Positions 25,345 through 34,206 of a DNA stretch of 64,000 nt are shown one piece after another. Position numbers and translations under genes: made by a program. The notes under the pieces are model-generated. The model did not search any database. It was not told where the DNA came from and saw only the letters and a list, made by a program, of their open reading frames with translations. Numbering within the stretch: the stretch's first letter is position 1; every line of letters begins with the position of its first letter. The DNA is from Paenibacillus catalpae (GTDB lineage: Bacteria > Bacillota > Bacilli > Paenibacillales > Paenibacillaceae), in the NCBI RefSeq assembly GCF_900112695.1, contig NZ_FOMT01000006.1, forward strand, positions 1-64,000. The letters are read 5' to 3'.

Positions 25345-26661
25345 TTGAATCGATATGATATTACGATTGTGGGAGCAGGAGTCAGCGGGATCTTTGCCGC
25401 CTATGAGTTAGCCGAAAGCGGAATGAAAATATTGCTGCTCGATAAAGGCAGGAAGCTGGAGGAGCGGAGCGACAGTTACATAGGTTTTGGCGGTCTGGGT
25501 ATGTCAGAAGGCAAATACAACTTTACGAATGATTTTGGCGGTGAACTGGAGCGGAAAACGGGCTATGATACGGCATTGCAGCTGATGGAGGACGTAGATG
25601 CCCTATTATGCAAATACGGGGGAAGCGCAGCAGAAATGTATCACACCTATGATCCTGAGCTGTCGTCCCGGGCGAAAGAAGCCGGATTCGGAGTGCTGAC
25701 GACGAAAACCCGGCATTTGGGAACGAAATTATCAAAGGTTGTCCTTCAGCGGTTGTACGATTACTTACAATCCAAAATAACAATGCGGTTCGAAGCGGAG
25801 CCGGTGCGAATAGAGAAGAAAATGGACAGCCGATTCACGATAGAGCTGCCTGACGGGACGGTCGTTGATTCTGGCCGGGTTATTATGGCAACAGGCAGAA
25901 GCGGAAACGATTGGCTCACTAAACAATGCCAATTGCTTGGAATCAACCAGGGGGAGGCCAGAGTGGATCTTGGTCTTCGGATAGAGATGAGGGGGAATCA
26001 ACTGGATTCCTTATTAAAGAGGTCTTTTGAAACCAAACTTAGCTTCAAGGGACAGGATTATACCGCTACGACCTACTGTATGAATCCGCAGGGCAGGGTT
26101 GTTCTGAAGCTTCAGGAAGGACTGGCGATGCCAGACGGGCAAAATTACCGGGAGAAGGAAGAGGGCAGTCCCAATCTTAATTTTACTTTATTCATTGCGA
26201 ACCATTTCCCGACACTGGAGGAGGCCGATGCCTACTTCCGGGATATCGTTAGCCGAATTAACCGGAATCGTCACCGGATTGCTGCCCAGAGGTTTGGCGC
26301 ACTTCGAAAGGGGCAATGCAAGGGGACAGACAGCGGGACAGGGACAAGAAGCGTAATGCCAACTCTTGAGGCTGAATTTACAGATCTGCGGGAAGAGGTG
26401 CCGGAACGTTATATAGAGGCAACCTTGGCCTTCCTGGACGCTCTAGAAAAGCTGTTGGGGGAGAGGGTTGATGAGGATACCATTCTCTATGCGATCGACG
26501 GCAAGCTGTATTCTGCCGCTATTGAGACAAGCAGGTCATTCGAGACGAAGGTGGGCGGCTTGTATGTAATAGGTGATTGCTCGGGGACAACCCATTCTTT
26601 ATCACAAGCTGCGGCAAGCGGGCTCTATGTCGGAAGGCTGCTTGCAGGTCAAAGGCAGTGA
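25345..26661 (+). CDS. FAD-dependent protein, uncharacterised dehydrogenase family (COG2509-like)
   Basis: A 438-residue flavoprotein. The N-terminal Rossmann motif is IVGAGVSGIFAAYELAESG with DKG at the end of the second strand; GRVIMATGRSG and the C-terminal GLYVIGDCSGTTHSLSQAAASG complete the FAD site. It resembles the group annotated as NAD(P)/FAD-dependent oxidoreductase of unknown substrate. I prefer TTG 25345, with AGCAGGTGA upstream; a GTG three codons earlier is the alternative. It stands alone between a tRNA and yjzC. Confidence 0.82.
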   Translation: MNRYDITIVGAGVSGIFAAYELAESGMKILLLDKGRKLEERSDSYIGFGGLGMSEGKYNFTNDFGGELERKTGYDTALQLMEDVDALLCKYGGSAAEMYHTYDPELSSRAKEAGFGVLTTKTRHLGTKLSKVVLQRLYDYLQSKITMRFEAEPVRIEKKMDSRFTIELPDGTVVDSGRVIMATGRSGNDWLTKQCQLLGINQGEARVDLGLRIEMRGNQLDSLLKRSFETKLSFKGQDYTATTYCMNPQGRVVLKLQEGLAMPDGQNYREKEEGSPNLNFTLFIANHFPTLEEADAYFRDIVSRINRNRHRIAAQRFGALRKGQCKGTDSGTGTRSVMPTLEAEFTDLREEVPERYIEATLAFLDALEKLLGERVDEDTILYAIDGKLYSAAIETSRSFETKVGGLYVIGDCSGTTHSLSQAAASGLYVGRLLAGQRQ

Positions 26662-26681
26662 AGGATAGCGGGAACATAAAA

Positions 26682-26706
26682 AGAGGGACTCTTGCGAGTC
26701 CCTCTT
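26682..26706 (+). terminator. Hairpin after the FAD protein gene
   Basis: AGAGGGACTC and GAGTCCCTCT form a perfect 10-pair stem with a TTGC loop, 20 bases after the stop. The T-tract is short (TTCC), so termination is likely but not certain. Confidence 0.6.
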
Positions 26707-27001
26707 CCGACGGTGTTGTAAGTTTCGATGAATTTTACATGATCATACAACAGAAAACCAGGTGCAACTCCCACAGATCGGTACACAATTCCACTAATGC
26801 TTCATCGCTTATCCGATCGTGACTGCTCGTGTGTTACAGCAACGTGTATTTAGCACAACGCCTCGCTTCTTAAGTGATGAGTAGTTAAATTCTCTAGTAG
26901 TCCTTGCCCCTATACAGGTCCAATGGAACCACACCTCTCTTCACCGTCGATACTTATAATGTCCGAGACCTAAAGATCTTATTCGGAACGGTTAAAAAAA
27001 A
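26707..27001. other. Intergenic region without a recognised gene
   Basis: About 295 bases between the FAD gene hairpin and yjzC. A TATAAT at 26955-26960 on the plus strand has no -35 and no gene after it. A run of A residues at 26994-27001, T on the minus strand, lies just after the yjzC stop. I see no coding frame, tRNA or known RNA motif. Confidence 0.5.
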
Positions 27002-27187
27002 TTAGTTGTGCCCCATCCGTTTCCATCTGCGTTCATGGTTTGATGTTTCCGGGAATCTCTCTCCCCGTTTCAACTGAACTTTCTTCGGATTGTTAATGCC
27101 CATATGGTAAGAATTATCGCCCGTTTCAATATAGGTGCCGTCGTTTGGCGCATGGTCGCCGGGGGAAAACACTGTCCATTCACCCAT
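27002..27187 (-). CDS. yjzC: YjzC family protein
   Basis: A 61-residue protein: FSPGDHAPNDGTYIETG followed by NNPKKVQLKRGERFPETSNHERRW, the YjzC family pattern. Function unknown. ATG start with a near-perfect GGAGGTGATC ribosome site 4 bases upstream, suggesting strong translation. It is divergent from rpsF-ssb-rpsR. Confidence 0.9.
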   Translation of the reverse strand: MGEWTVFSPGDHAPNDGTYIETGDNSYHMGINNPKKVQLKRGERFPETSNHERRWKRMGHN

Positions 27188-27271
27188 ACTTGATCACCTC
27201 CTTGTCCGATTGTTAGTATTGACCGGATAGGACGGGGACATGAAAGGCAGAAATCGGGAGCGGCGGATGAC

Positions 27272-27372
27272 TTGTCAATGGGTAGGCGATTTGCTATACT
27301 GTGTAGATGCGAGTAATAATCTCGCTCCTTGCCCTTTCGGGGGCCGCTTAGTCCAAAAGGAGGTGAAACACA
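27272..27372 (+). promoter_or_regulatory. rpsF operon promoter and structured leader
   Basis: TTGTCA (27272-27277), 17-base spacer and TATACT (27295-27300) form a strong promoter. The roughly 65-base leader has GCGAG/CTCGC (27309-27325) and GCCC/GGGC (27331-27344) hairpins, followed by CCGCTTAG. Bacillota rpsF leaders often bind the S6:S18 complex through a CCG-containing loop; whether this one does is inferred. Confidence 0.6.
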
Positions 27373-27657
27373 ATGCGCAAATATGAAGTGATGTACATCA
27401 TTCGTCCGGACGTTGAACAAGAAAACGTTCAAGCCATCGTCGACAAATTCAGTGGCATCATTAACAATGGCGGGGAAGTCACGAAGCAAGATGTGATCGG
27501 TAAACGCCGTCTTGCGTATGAGATCAATAAGATTCGTGATGGTTACTACGTTCTGGTTCATTTCAACGCGAACAACGAAGTTGTTAATGAGCTTGACCGC
27601 ATCATGAAAATTACGGATGAAGTTATCCGTTTCTTGATCGTCAGAGACGTTGCTTAA
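27373..27657 (+). CDS. rpsF: 30S ribosomal protein S6
   Basis: A 94-residue S6 protein (MRKYEVMYIIRPD, then KRRLAYEINKIRDGYYV). It pairs with S18 in the platform of the small subunit; the S18 gene is two genes downstream. AAGGAGGTG lies about 8 bases before the ATG. Confidence 0.98.
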   Translation: MRKYEVMYIIRPDVEQENVQAIVDKFSGIINNGGEVTKQDVIGKRRLAYEINKIRDGYYVLVHFNANNEVVNELDRIMKITDEVIRFLIVRDVA

Positions 27658-27693
27658 TCCACGCTAGATGTTCGATTGGGAGGTCCAGAGGCG

Positions 27694-28227
27694 ATGTTGA
27701 ATCGTGTAATACTGATTGGCAGATTAACAAGAGACCCCGAATTGCGTTATACACCTGCGGGTGTAGCAGTTACGCAATTTACGATAGCAGTAGACCGGCC
27801 GTTTACGAGCGGTCAGGGCGAGCGCGAAGCGGATTTTATTCCGGTCGTAACTTGGCGGCAGCTGGCTGAGACATGCGCTAATTACTTGCGTAAAGGTCGC
27901 TTAACCGCGGTAGAAGGACGCATTCAGGTGCGTAACTACGAGAACAACGAAGGTAAACGCGTCTATGTGACGGAAGTTATTGCCGATAACGTTCGCTTCT
28001 TGGAATCTAACCGTGAAGGCGGAGCACCGCAAGAGAGTGGCAGTTATGCCGGAAGCAACAACAGCGGCGGAGGATCTTTTGGCGGCGGCGGCGGTAACGC
28101 TCCTAATGGCGGCGGTAACGGCGGCGGCGGAAGCCGGCCTAGTACTCCACGCAACAACAACAGCCGTGATCCGTTCTCGGATGACGGTCGACCGATCGAT
28201 ATATCAGAAGATGACTTGCCATTTTAA
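27694..28227 (+). CDS. ssb: Single-stranded DNA-binding protein
   Basis: A 177-residue SSB. The OB fold occupies about residues 1-105 (MLNRVILIGRLTRDPELRYT). A Gly/Asn/Ser-rich linker, built largely from GGC codons, follows, and the acidic protein-interaction tip is ISEDDLPF. I use ATG 27694, with GGGAGGT upstream, not the in-frame start 18 bases earlier. Middle gene of rpsF-ssb-rpsR. Confidence 0.98.
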   Translation: MLNRVILIGRLTRDPELRYTPAGVAVTQFTIAVDRPFTSGQGEREADFIPVVTWRQLAETCANYLRKGRLTAVEGRIQVRNYENNEGKRVYVTEVIADNVRFLESNREGGAPQESGSYAGSNNSGGGSFGGGGGNAPNGGGNGGGGSRPSTPRNNNSRDPFSDDGRPIDISEDDLPF

Positions 28228-28245
28228 TCGAAAGGATGGGTTCGA

Positions 28246-28530
28246 ATGAGCTTCAAGCAAAGAGAAGGCGGAGACGGAGAGCGTCCAGAGCGCAAATTCG
28301 GCGGCCGCAAAGGCGGACGCAACAAACGCCGTAAAGTATGTTTCTTCACTGTGAACAAAATTTCTCACATTGACTATAAAGATACTGATCTGCTCAAAAA
28401 GTTTATCAGCGAGCGCGGCAAAATCTTGCCACGTCGTGTAACTGGAACTAGTGCGAAATACCAACGTCTGCTGACGGTTGCGATTAAACGTGCTCGTACA
28501 GTAGCATTGCTGCCGTACACTACTGAGTAG
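28246..28530 (+). CDS. rpsR: 30S ribosomal protein S18
   Basis: A 94-residue S18 with a longer than usual basic N-terminus (ERPERKFGGRKGGRNKRRK) before the conserved KVCFFTVNKISHIDYKD and LPRRVTGTSAKYQR core. It begins 18 bases after ssb and ends the operon at a strong terminator. Confidence 0.97.
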   Translation: MSFKQREGGDGERPERKFGGRKGGRNKRRKVCFFTVNKISHIDYKDTDLLKKFISERGKILPRRVTGTSAKYQRLLTVAIKRARTVALLPYTTE

Positions 28531-28540
28531 TAAGTAGTTA

Positions 28541-28576
28541 AAAGCCCATCGAGACTAACCTCTCGGTGGGCTTTTT
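28541..28576 (+). terminator. Terminator of rpsF-ssb-rpsR
   Basis: AAAGCCCATCGAGA pairs with TCTCGGTGGGCTTT (one G-T pair) around CTAACC and runs into six T residues. Confidence 0.92.
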
Positions 28577-28621
28577 TCGAATTTTAAGCGATTTTACCTT
28601 GCAAATTCATAAAAATAGGAA

Positions 28622-28650
28622 TTGATCATTTGGCGGAAGAGGAATACAAT
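28622..28650 (+). promoter_or_regulatory. yjlC-ndh promoter
   Basis: TTGATC (28622-28627), 17-base spacer, TACAAT (28645-28650). The predicted leader is about 135 bases and contains the Rex-like operator. Confidence 0.65.
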
Positions 28651-28696
28651 AAGATGTAGTTCGTGCATATAAGTCGGCGATGATGTTAGAGCTTCA

Positions 28697-28714
28697 TTGT
28701 GAATAATTTCACTT
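28697..28714 (+). promoter_or_regulatory. Rex-like operator upstream of yjlC-ndh
   Basis: TTGTGAATAATTTCACTT matches the Rex consensus TTGTGAANNNNTTCACAA at all fixed positions but the last two. Rex is a repressor that responds to the NADH/NAD+ ratio and in Bacillus subtilis controls the yjlC-ndh operon, the same genes that follow here. Confidence 0.7.
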
Positions 28715-28792
28715 TAAATTACAGTTGTGGAATAACGGCTTATGCAAGTAAATCATTTGATCGATTACAGATGGAAAGAGGGATGCATTCGT

Positions 28793-29215
28793 ATGTCTGA
28801 AACCGTAACGAAATTACCTGAGGAATCCGGTTCCGTACGTGAACTGGACGTGCTTGAGCAACTGCTGCAACCAGAAATTCAGCAATCGCTGACTCAACTG
28901 GTGAACCACCTGCCTAAACTGGCAGAATTGGTGACTCTGATGACCAAAGCTTATGATGTTGCTACTACTGTAGCTAACGACAAAGTTCTTGTGAACGATA
29001 TGGTTCATGGCTTTGGCGAATTCGTTAAACCAATCGTTGACACAACTAAAGGCATCGCTAACGCAGCTGTAGAAGCTGGCGACCGCGCACAAGCTGATAC
29101 GTCGACAATTGGTCTCTTTGGCATTCTGAAAATGCTGAAGGATCCGCAAGTACAAGCAACGCTTCGTTTTGCACAATCGTTCCTGAACGTATTGGCTGAG
29201 CGTAAAAACGTTTAA
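28793..29215 (+). CDS. yjlC: DUF1641 family protein YjlC
   Basis: A 140-residue DUF1641 protein with the conserved FGEFVKPIVDTTKGIANAA and a C-terminal GLFGILKMLKDPQVQATLRF. In Bacillus subtilis yjlC is cotranscribed with ndh and its role is unclear. I use ATG 28793 with AAAGAGGG upstream; an in-frame ATG 51 bases earlier lacks a ribosome site. It precedes ndh by 23 bases. Both genes use a narrow codon set (CGT, AAC, CTG), as highly expressed genes do. Confidence 0.9.
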   Translation: MSETVTKLPEESGSVRELDVLEQLLQPEIQQSLTQLVNHLPKLAELVTLMTKAYDVATTVANDKVLVNDMVHGFGEFVKPIVDTTKGIANAAVEAGDRAQADTSTIGLFGILKMLKDPQVQATLRFAQSFLNVLAERKNV

Positions 29216-29238
29216 TCACACAAGAGCGGAGGGTAAAT

Positions 29239-30417
29239 ATGGCTAAGCAAATTTTAATCCTGGGCGGCGGTTACGGCGGTCTTCTGAGCGCACTGACAGC
29301 TCGTAAATATATTTCGCCTGAAGAAGCGGAAATTACAGTAATCAACAAAACGCCTTACCACCAAATCATTACTGAACTTCACCGTCTGGCTGTAAGCGGC
29401 GTAAACGAAGGAAACGTAGCGCTTCCTTTGGAGAAACTGCTGAAAGGCAAATCGGTTAACCTGGTTATCGATACCGTTGAGAACATCGATCCAGAGAAAA
29501 AACATGTGAAGCTGGCTGGCAACGGCACAGTGAAATATGACCAGCTGGTAGTTGCTCTGGGCGGCGAAACGGCATTCTTCGGTATTCCTGGCCTGGAAGA
29601 AAACAGCTTGACGCTGAAATCGGTTGAAGAAGCGAAGCAAGTTAGCGCACATATCCAAAACCGCATTGCGGCATACGCACAATCGAAAAACAAAGCAGAC
29701 GCAACAATCGTTGTTGGCGGCGGCGGCCTGACAGGTATCGAGCTGATCGGCGAGATCGTGGATATGCTTCCAAAATGGTGTGCGGAGCACGGCGTAGACC
29801 GTAACGAAATCTCCCTGTACAACATTGAAGCTGGCCCAACAATCCTGATGGGCTTCCCGGCTGATCTTCTTGAGCGTGCGAAAACCAGCCTGACAAACCG
29901 CGGCGTTAACCTGATCATGGGTGTTGCGGTTACTGAAGTTCAAGGCAACAAAGTTATGCTGAAAGACGGCAGCTCAATCGAAACGAATACGTTCGTTTGG
30001 ACAGGCGGCGTTACAGGCAATCCTGTTGTAGCAAACTGTGGTATCGAAGTTAACCGCGGCCGTGCATCGGTAACGGAATTCCTGCAATCGACTTCCCACT
30101 CTGATGTTTTCCTTGCTGGCGACAACGCGTTTGTAATGGGTCCAGAAGGCCGTCCTTACCCGCCAAGCGCGCAAATCGCATGGCAAATGGGCGAGTGCAT
30201 CGGTTACAACCTGTTTGCATCGTTGAAAGGTCTGCCGCTTAAATCGTTCGAATTCGTGAACTCCGGCGTACTCGCGAGCCTTGGCCGTAAAGATGCAATC
30301 GGAACAATCGGTGCAAGCCAGCTGAAGCTGAAAGGTACAGCGGCTACATTGATGAAAGAAGCAAGTAACGTTCGTTACCTGACTCATGTGAACGGTCTGT
30401 TCTCGTTCTTGAAATAG
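29239..30417 (+). CDS. ndh: Type II NADH dehydrogenase (NDH-2)
   Basis: A 392-residue non-proton-pumping NADH:quinone oxidoreductase of the membrane surface. Two Rossmann motifs: ILGGGYGGLLSALTARK at the start for FAD and VVGGGGLTGIELIGE near residue 157 for NADH. DVFLAGDNAFV and YPPSAQIAWQMG form the C-terminal FAD and quinone-side region. GGAGGG ribosome site. Second gene of the Rex-type yjlC-ndh operon; two hairpins follow. Confidence 0.95.
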   Translation: MAKQILILGGGYGGLLSALTARKYISPEEAEITVINKTPYHQIITELHRLAVSGVNEGNVALPLEKLLKGKSVNLVIDTVENIDPEKKHVKLAGNGTVKYDQLVVALGGETAFFGIPGLEENSLTLKSVEEAKQVSAHIQNRIAAYAQSKNKADATIVVGGGGLTGIELIGEIVDMLPKWCAEHGVDRNEISLYNIEAGPTILMGFPADLLERAKTSLTNRGVNLIMGVAVTEVQGNKVMLKDGSSIETNTFVWTGGVTGNPVVANCGIEVNRGRASVTEFLQSTSHSDVFLAGDNAFVMGPEGRPYPPSAQIAWQMGECIGYNLFASLKGLPLKSFEFVNSGVLASLGRKDAIGTIGASQLKLKGTAATLMKEASNVRYLTHVNGLFSFLK

Positions 30418-30483
30418 TTTTTTTTCAAGAAAACGGAACCTGCAACTGTTCTGTACGTATCAGGAATAAATATGTTTTAACTG

Positions 30484-30550
30484 GAGGAGCCTGTCACTAT
30501 GGGCTCCTTCTGTCTTTTTTAAGGAGCCTGCATAGATGCGGGCTCCTTTT
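30484..30550 (+). terminator. Tandem terminators after ndh
   Basis: First hairpin GGAGCC/GGGCTCC (30486-30507), followed by CTGTCTTTTTT. Second hairpin AAGGAGCC-TGCAT/ATGC-GGGCTCCTT (30521-30548), followed by TTTTG. The arms are near-copies of each other. Confidence 0.85.
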
Positions 30551-30582
30551 GTTATGCTGAATAGAAGGAGGAAGGAGTAAAT

Positions 30583-31731
30583 ATGGAATTCATTTTGTAC
30601 CTGGCTATTATTATAGTATCTACAAAAGCGGCTGGTGCATTATCGGTCAGGCTGGGACAACCGGCAGTACTTGGCAAGCTGCTGGCCGGTATTGTAATAG
30701 GGCCGGCCGTGCTCGGGTGGGTTAAGCCCGATGATTTCATCGGCCACTTCTCCGAGATAGGCGTTTTGTTGCTGATGTTTATAGCGGGGCTTGAGACCGA
30801 TCTGGAGCAGCTGCGGAAGAACTGGAAGCCGTCATTTGCTGTAGCATTTGGAGGTATCCTTCTGCCATTTATCGGGGGATATGGGATTGCGGGGGCATTT
30901 GGTCTCTCCAATAATGAAGCGCTATTCCTCGGACTGCTGCTATGTGCAACATCGGTTAGCATATCCGTACAGACGTTAAAGGAAATGAATAAGCTGCAGT
31001 CGAGGGAAGGGACGACTATCCTGGGCGCTGCCGTAGTCGATGATGTTCTTGTTGTTATCCTGCTGGCAGTAATGATGAGCTTCCTGGTGCCGGCAAGTGA
31101 TATTTCCATCGGTCTCTTGATCGGAAAGAAGCTGTTATTCTTCCTTGTCATTGGTCTAGCCGGCTGGTTGCTTGTTCCGCGTTTCCTGAAGTGGTTTGCG
31201 CCTCTTCGGGTAACGGAGACGGTCATGAGCGCAGGTCTGATTATATGCTTTGCTTTTTCGTATTTTGCAGACGAGATGGGCATTGCGGGGATCATCGGAG
31301 CTTTTGCTGCAGGTATTGCTGTATCGCAAACACCGTTCAAGCACGAGGTGGAAGCCAAGATTGAGCCAATTGCCTATACGTTATTTGTCCCGGTCTTTTT
31401 TGTTAGTATCGGATTGCATATTACATTTGAAGGCGTGGGGGAGCAACTGCTCTTCATTGTGCTTGTTACGCTTGTTGCAGCGGTTACGAAGCTGCTTGGC
31501 GGGGGAGTTGGGGCAAGACTGACCGGCTTTAACAATCGGTCATCGGTCGCAATCGGAGCCGGTATGGTGTCGCGGGGCGAAGTTGCCCTTATTATTGCGG
31601 CAACGGGGTTGGAATCCGGGTTGTTACTCGAGAAGTATTTTACATCGGTCGTGCTGGTTGTTATTCTAACCACTCTGATTACGCCGCCATTGTTAAAGCA
31701 GTTACTTAAAGAGCGACAGACGGGACAATAG
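30583..31731 (+). CDS. Cation:proton antiporter, CPA2 family (KefB-like membrane domain)
   Basis: A 382-residue integral membrane protein with about 12 segments and the CPA2 motifs LGQPAVLGKLLAGIVIGP, AGLETDLEQL, AAVVDDVLVVILLA and GMVSRGEVALI. It exchanges a monovalent cation (K+ or Na+) for protons. The C-terminus stops at the membrane domain, without the RCK/TrkA nucleotide-binding part of full KefB, so any regulator would be a separate protein; none is adjacent. Confidence 0.92.
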   Translation: MEFILYLAIIIVSTKAAGALSVRLGQPAVLGKLLAGIVIGPAVLGWVKPDDFIGHFSEIGVLLLMFIAGLETDLEQLRKNWKPSFAVAFGGILLPFIGGYGIAGAFGLSNNEALFLGLLLCATSVSISVQTLKEMNKLQSREGTTILGAAVVDDVLVVILLAVMMSFLVPASDISIGLLIGKKLLFFLVIGLAGWLLVPRFLKWFAPLRVTETVMSAGLIICFAFSYFADEMGIAGIIGAFAAGIAVSQTPFKHEVEAKIEPIAYTLFVPVFFVSIGLHITFEGVGEQLLFIVLVTLVAAVTKLLGGGVGARLTGFNNRSSVAIGAGMVSRGEVALIIAATGLESGLLLEKYFTSVVLVVILTTLITPPLLKQLLKERQTGQ

Positions 31732-31740
31732 GGTAAAAAG

Positions 31741-31767
31741 AAAGGGCAGCCATCGCGGCTGCCCTTT
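31741..31767. terminator. Bidirectional terminator between the antiporter and CorC-type genes
   Basis: AAAGGGCAGCC and GGCTGCCCTTT are perfect complements around ATCGC. It lies between two convergent genes, 9 and 13 bases from their stops. Confidence 0.85.
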
Positions 31768-31780
31768 GCTGGTTATAAGA

Positions 31781-33118
31781 TTAAGCCGTTTCAACCTCGG
31801 CTTCATGAGTGCTGTCATCCATTTCATTCTGGATAATAAGTTCAACCTTCTTGATGCGGTGCTTGCCAACCTCGCGGACAATAAAGCGCAGATTCTCGTA
31901 TTGGAGTTCTTTGCCCGGCTTCGGCTCCGTAAATTCAGTGAACAACCAACCGCCAACGGTGTCGACATCTTCTTGATCGATCGTTACCCCCGTTAATTCG
32001 GCTACATGATCAAGCGAGACTTTACCATCGAGCAGGTAGCAATTATCAGCAAGCTTCTCGATTTCCTTCCGTTCGTCCTCATCAAATTCGTCACGGATCT
32101 CGCCAACGATCTCTTCCAGAATATCCTCGATTGTAATCATACCGGAAGTACCGCCGTATTCATCCATCAGAATGGCGATATGAACGCGTTCCTGCTGCAT
32201 ACGCTTGAGCAATGTCTTCACCGGCAGTACCTCGGATACAGCCAGAACCGGATGAACAAGCGACTGGAAGTTGAATTCTTTGTTCTCCTGGAATTCCAGG
32301 AACAGCTGCTTGGTATTGATCATGCCCACAATGTTATCCTTGCTGCCGGTTGCAACAGGGAAGCGGGTATATTGTTCTTTGCGGATAATATCCATATTGT
32401 CAATTAATGAATTATTCGTATATAAGCAAATCATATCGGTACGCGGAACCATGATTTCTTTGGCCAGCATTTCATCAAAGGCGAAGATCCGGCTCACGTA
32501 ACCGTATTCGGTGTTATTGATTTTGCCGCTTTGGAAGCTGTCATTCAGGATAATCTGAATTTCTTCTTCACTATGCGCTTCTTCATGCTCGTTCACTGCC
32601 TTCAGTCCGAACAACCGGATTAGGAAAGTGGCAGAGCCATTCAGCACCCAAATGAACGGGTACATAATCCTGTGGAAGTAGATAATTGGTTTGGCAACGG
32701 CAAAGCTGATAAATTCGGCTTTCTGGATTGCCCATGTCTTCGGAGCAAGTTCACCCATGACTACATGCAGGAATGTAACGGCAACGAATGCTATAACAAA
32801 GGAAATAATATGATTCAAATCGCTGTGTACGCCCAGTTTCTCGAATAACGGATGAATAATTCGTTCGACGGTTGGCTCACCTAACCAACCAAGTCCGAGG
32901 GCGGTAATCGTAATACCGAGCTGACAAGCCGACAGATAAGCATCAAGATTGCTTGTCACGCGTTGTACGGCAAGTGCGTTCTTCTTGCCCTCGAGCACCA
33001 GTTGATCCACACGGCTCGCACGAAGGCGGATAATCGCAAACTCCGTAGCAACGAAGAAGGCGGTCAATACAATTAATACAGCAATCATAAACAGATTAAA
33101 TCCTATACTACTGTCCAT
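31781..33118 (-). CDS. CNNM/CorC-family transporter (hemolysin C-like)
   Basis: A 445-residue membrane protein with a DUF21/CNNM domain (about 1-190, four segments), two CBS repeats (about 210-330; KEIMVPRTDMICLYTNNSL and LMDEYGGTSGMITIEDILEEIVG) and a C-terminal CorC_HlyC domain. Members transport or sense Mg2+ and other divalent cations; the old hemolysin name is historical. It is head-on to replication. Confidence 0.93.
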   Translation of the reverse strand: MDSSIGFNLFMIAVLIVLTAFFVATEFAIIRLRASRVDQLVLEGKKNALAVQRVTSNLDAYLSACQLGITITALGLGWLGEPTVERIIHPLFEKLGVHSDLNHIISFVIAFVAVTFLHVVMGELAPKTWAIQKAEFISFAVAKPIIYFHRIMYPFIWVLNGSATFLIRLFGLKAVNEHEEAHSEEEIQIILNDSFQSGKINNTEYGYVSRIFAFDEMLAKEIMVPRTDMICLYTNNSLIDNMDIIRKEQYTRFPVATGSKDNIVGMINTKQLFLEFQENKEFNFQSLVHPVLAVSEVLPVKTLLKRMQQERVHIAILMDEYGGTSGMITIEDILEEIVGEIRDEFDEDERKEIEKLADNCYLLDGKVSLDHVAELTGVTIDQEDVDTVGGWLFTEFTEPKPGKELQYENLRFIVREVGKHRIKKVELIIQNEMDDSTHEAEVETA

Positions 33119-33369
33119 TTCGGTTCTTCACAATCCTTTATAAAATATTATAAGTTCCTATGATCTACTATAACGAACTTCGGCTAGCAGATGCAAACTT
33201 GCTATTTTACTCTACGGGGGCGATACCCCCCATTATGACGAAAAATACGGAGTTATCACTGCGATATTGGCAAATACCTCGTCTTTACAAGGCTCTGTAC
33301 AGGGGCGTATGATAAGTTCAGATGAGCTTGTAAACCAAGCCAATCCGTTTACGTAAGGAGGTAAGCGCC

Positions 33370-34137
33370 GTGGAAGCCTTTACGCTTACCCGCAAAGAGA
33401 TGGCGGATTTGCTGCTCGCGCTGCATGGACACAGCTGCTGTGAACCCCTTCAGGTTCTCCAGCAGGCTTGGAAAAAGTCGCACCGTGACGCATACGAATC
33501 CGGGTCTTCCCTCCCGGCGTTTCTGTCGACCGAGCTGCCGCCGGTCCTCGTGAAGCTGATTAAGGGACGTGTTGTGAAAGGATTCTCTTTGCAGGAAATA
33601 TCCGCTTTAGGCGGATTGATACAATTTTCGCAAATGTCGATTACATCGATGCAAAACTGGGTAAAAAGAGATTTCAAGGCTTTTTTCGACAGTCCGAAGA
33701 TCGGCAAAAAATATTCATTGAATCAAACGGCTTTATTGTTTATTATTGATGATCTCAAATCCAGTCTTGATTTCGGTTCAATCCGGAAGCTGTTTGACCG
33801 GCTGTTTAACACACCCGAGGATGAGACGGATGACCTGATCGGCCCGCTCGAGCTGTATGCTTCTTATACGGCAATGTACGAAGAGCTTGCCGCCAGCGGC
33901 TACCGTCTGCTTGATATGGCCCGTCCTCACTCTGATGCACGGGATAGAGAGGCGATAATGGAGCAGATGCTTCATAGCGCTTCAGAGCCGTTTCTGCAGA
34001 TCCTGCCTAAATTAAGTGAAGAACAGACGGAGGCACTCCGCCATATATTGTTCATTGCCGTTATCTCGATCCGTACGTCATACTTTCATTCGCTGGCCAA
34101 AAGGTATTGCCATGCCACCCTGTTCCTGAACCCGTAA
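33370..34137 (+). CDS. DUF1836 domain protein
   Basis: A 255-residue protein. The DUF1836 domain spans about 12-160 with GFSLQEISALGGLIQFSQMSIT, QNWVKRDFKA and GKKYSLNQTALLFIIDDL, a MerR-like arrangement suggesting nucleic-acid binding, not shown. The C-terminal 90 residues are helical and unassigned. GTG start with AAGGAGGTAAG about 6 bases upstream. The 251-base gap before it has no other feature I recognise. Confidence 0.85.
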   Translation: MEAFTLTRKEMADLLLALHGHSCCEPLQVLQQAWKKSHRDAYESGSSLPAFLSTELPPVLVKLIKGRVVKGFSLQEISALGGLIQFSQMSITSMQNWVKRDFKAFFDSPKIGKKYSLNQTALLFIIDDLKSSLDFGSIRKLFDRLFNTPEDETDDLIGPLELYASYTAMYEELAASGYRLLDMARPHSDARDREAIMEQMLHSASEPFLQILPKLSEEQTEALRHILFIAVISIRTSYFHSLAKRYCHATLFLNP

Positions 34138-34206
34138 CCGGATCCTAAACATAGGTAGCATAAAAAGGCAGCAACGGAAGCTTCCATCCCGGTACTGCCC
34201 AGGTAA

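Noticed and set aside
26950..27001. TATAAT on the plus strand as a promoter
   Set aside because: No -35 element and no plus-strand gene until rpsF, which has its own strong promoter.
28060..28140. GGC-rich microrepeat in ssb as a phase-variable tract
   Set aside because: Repeat units are interrupted and encode the flexible linker normal for SSB.
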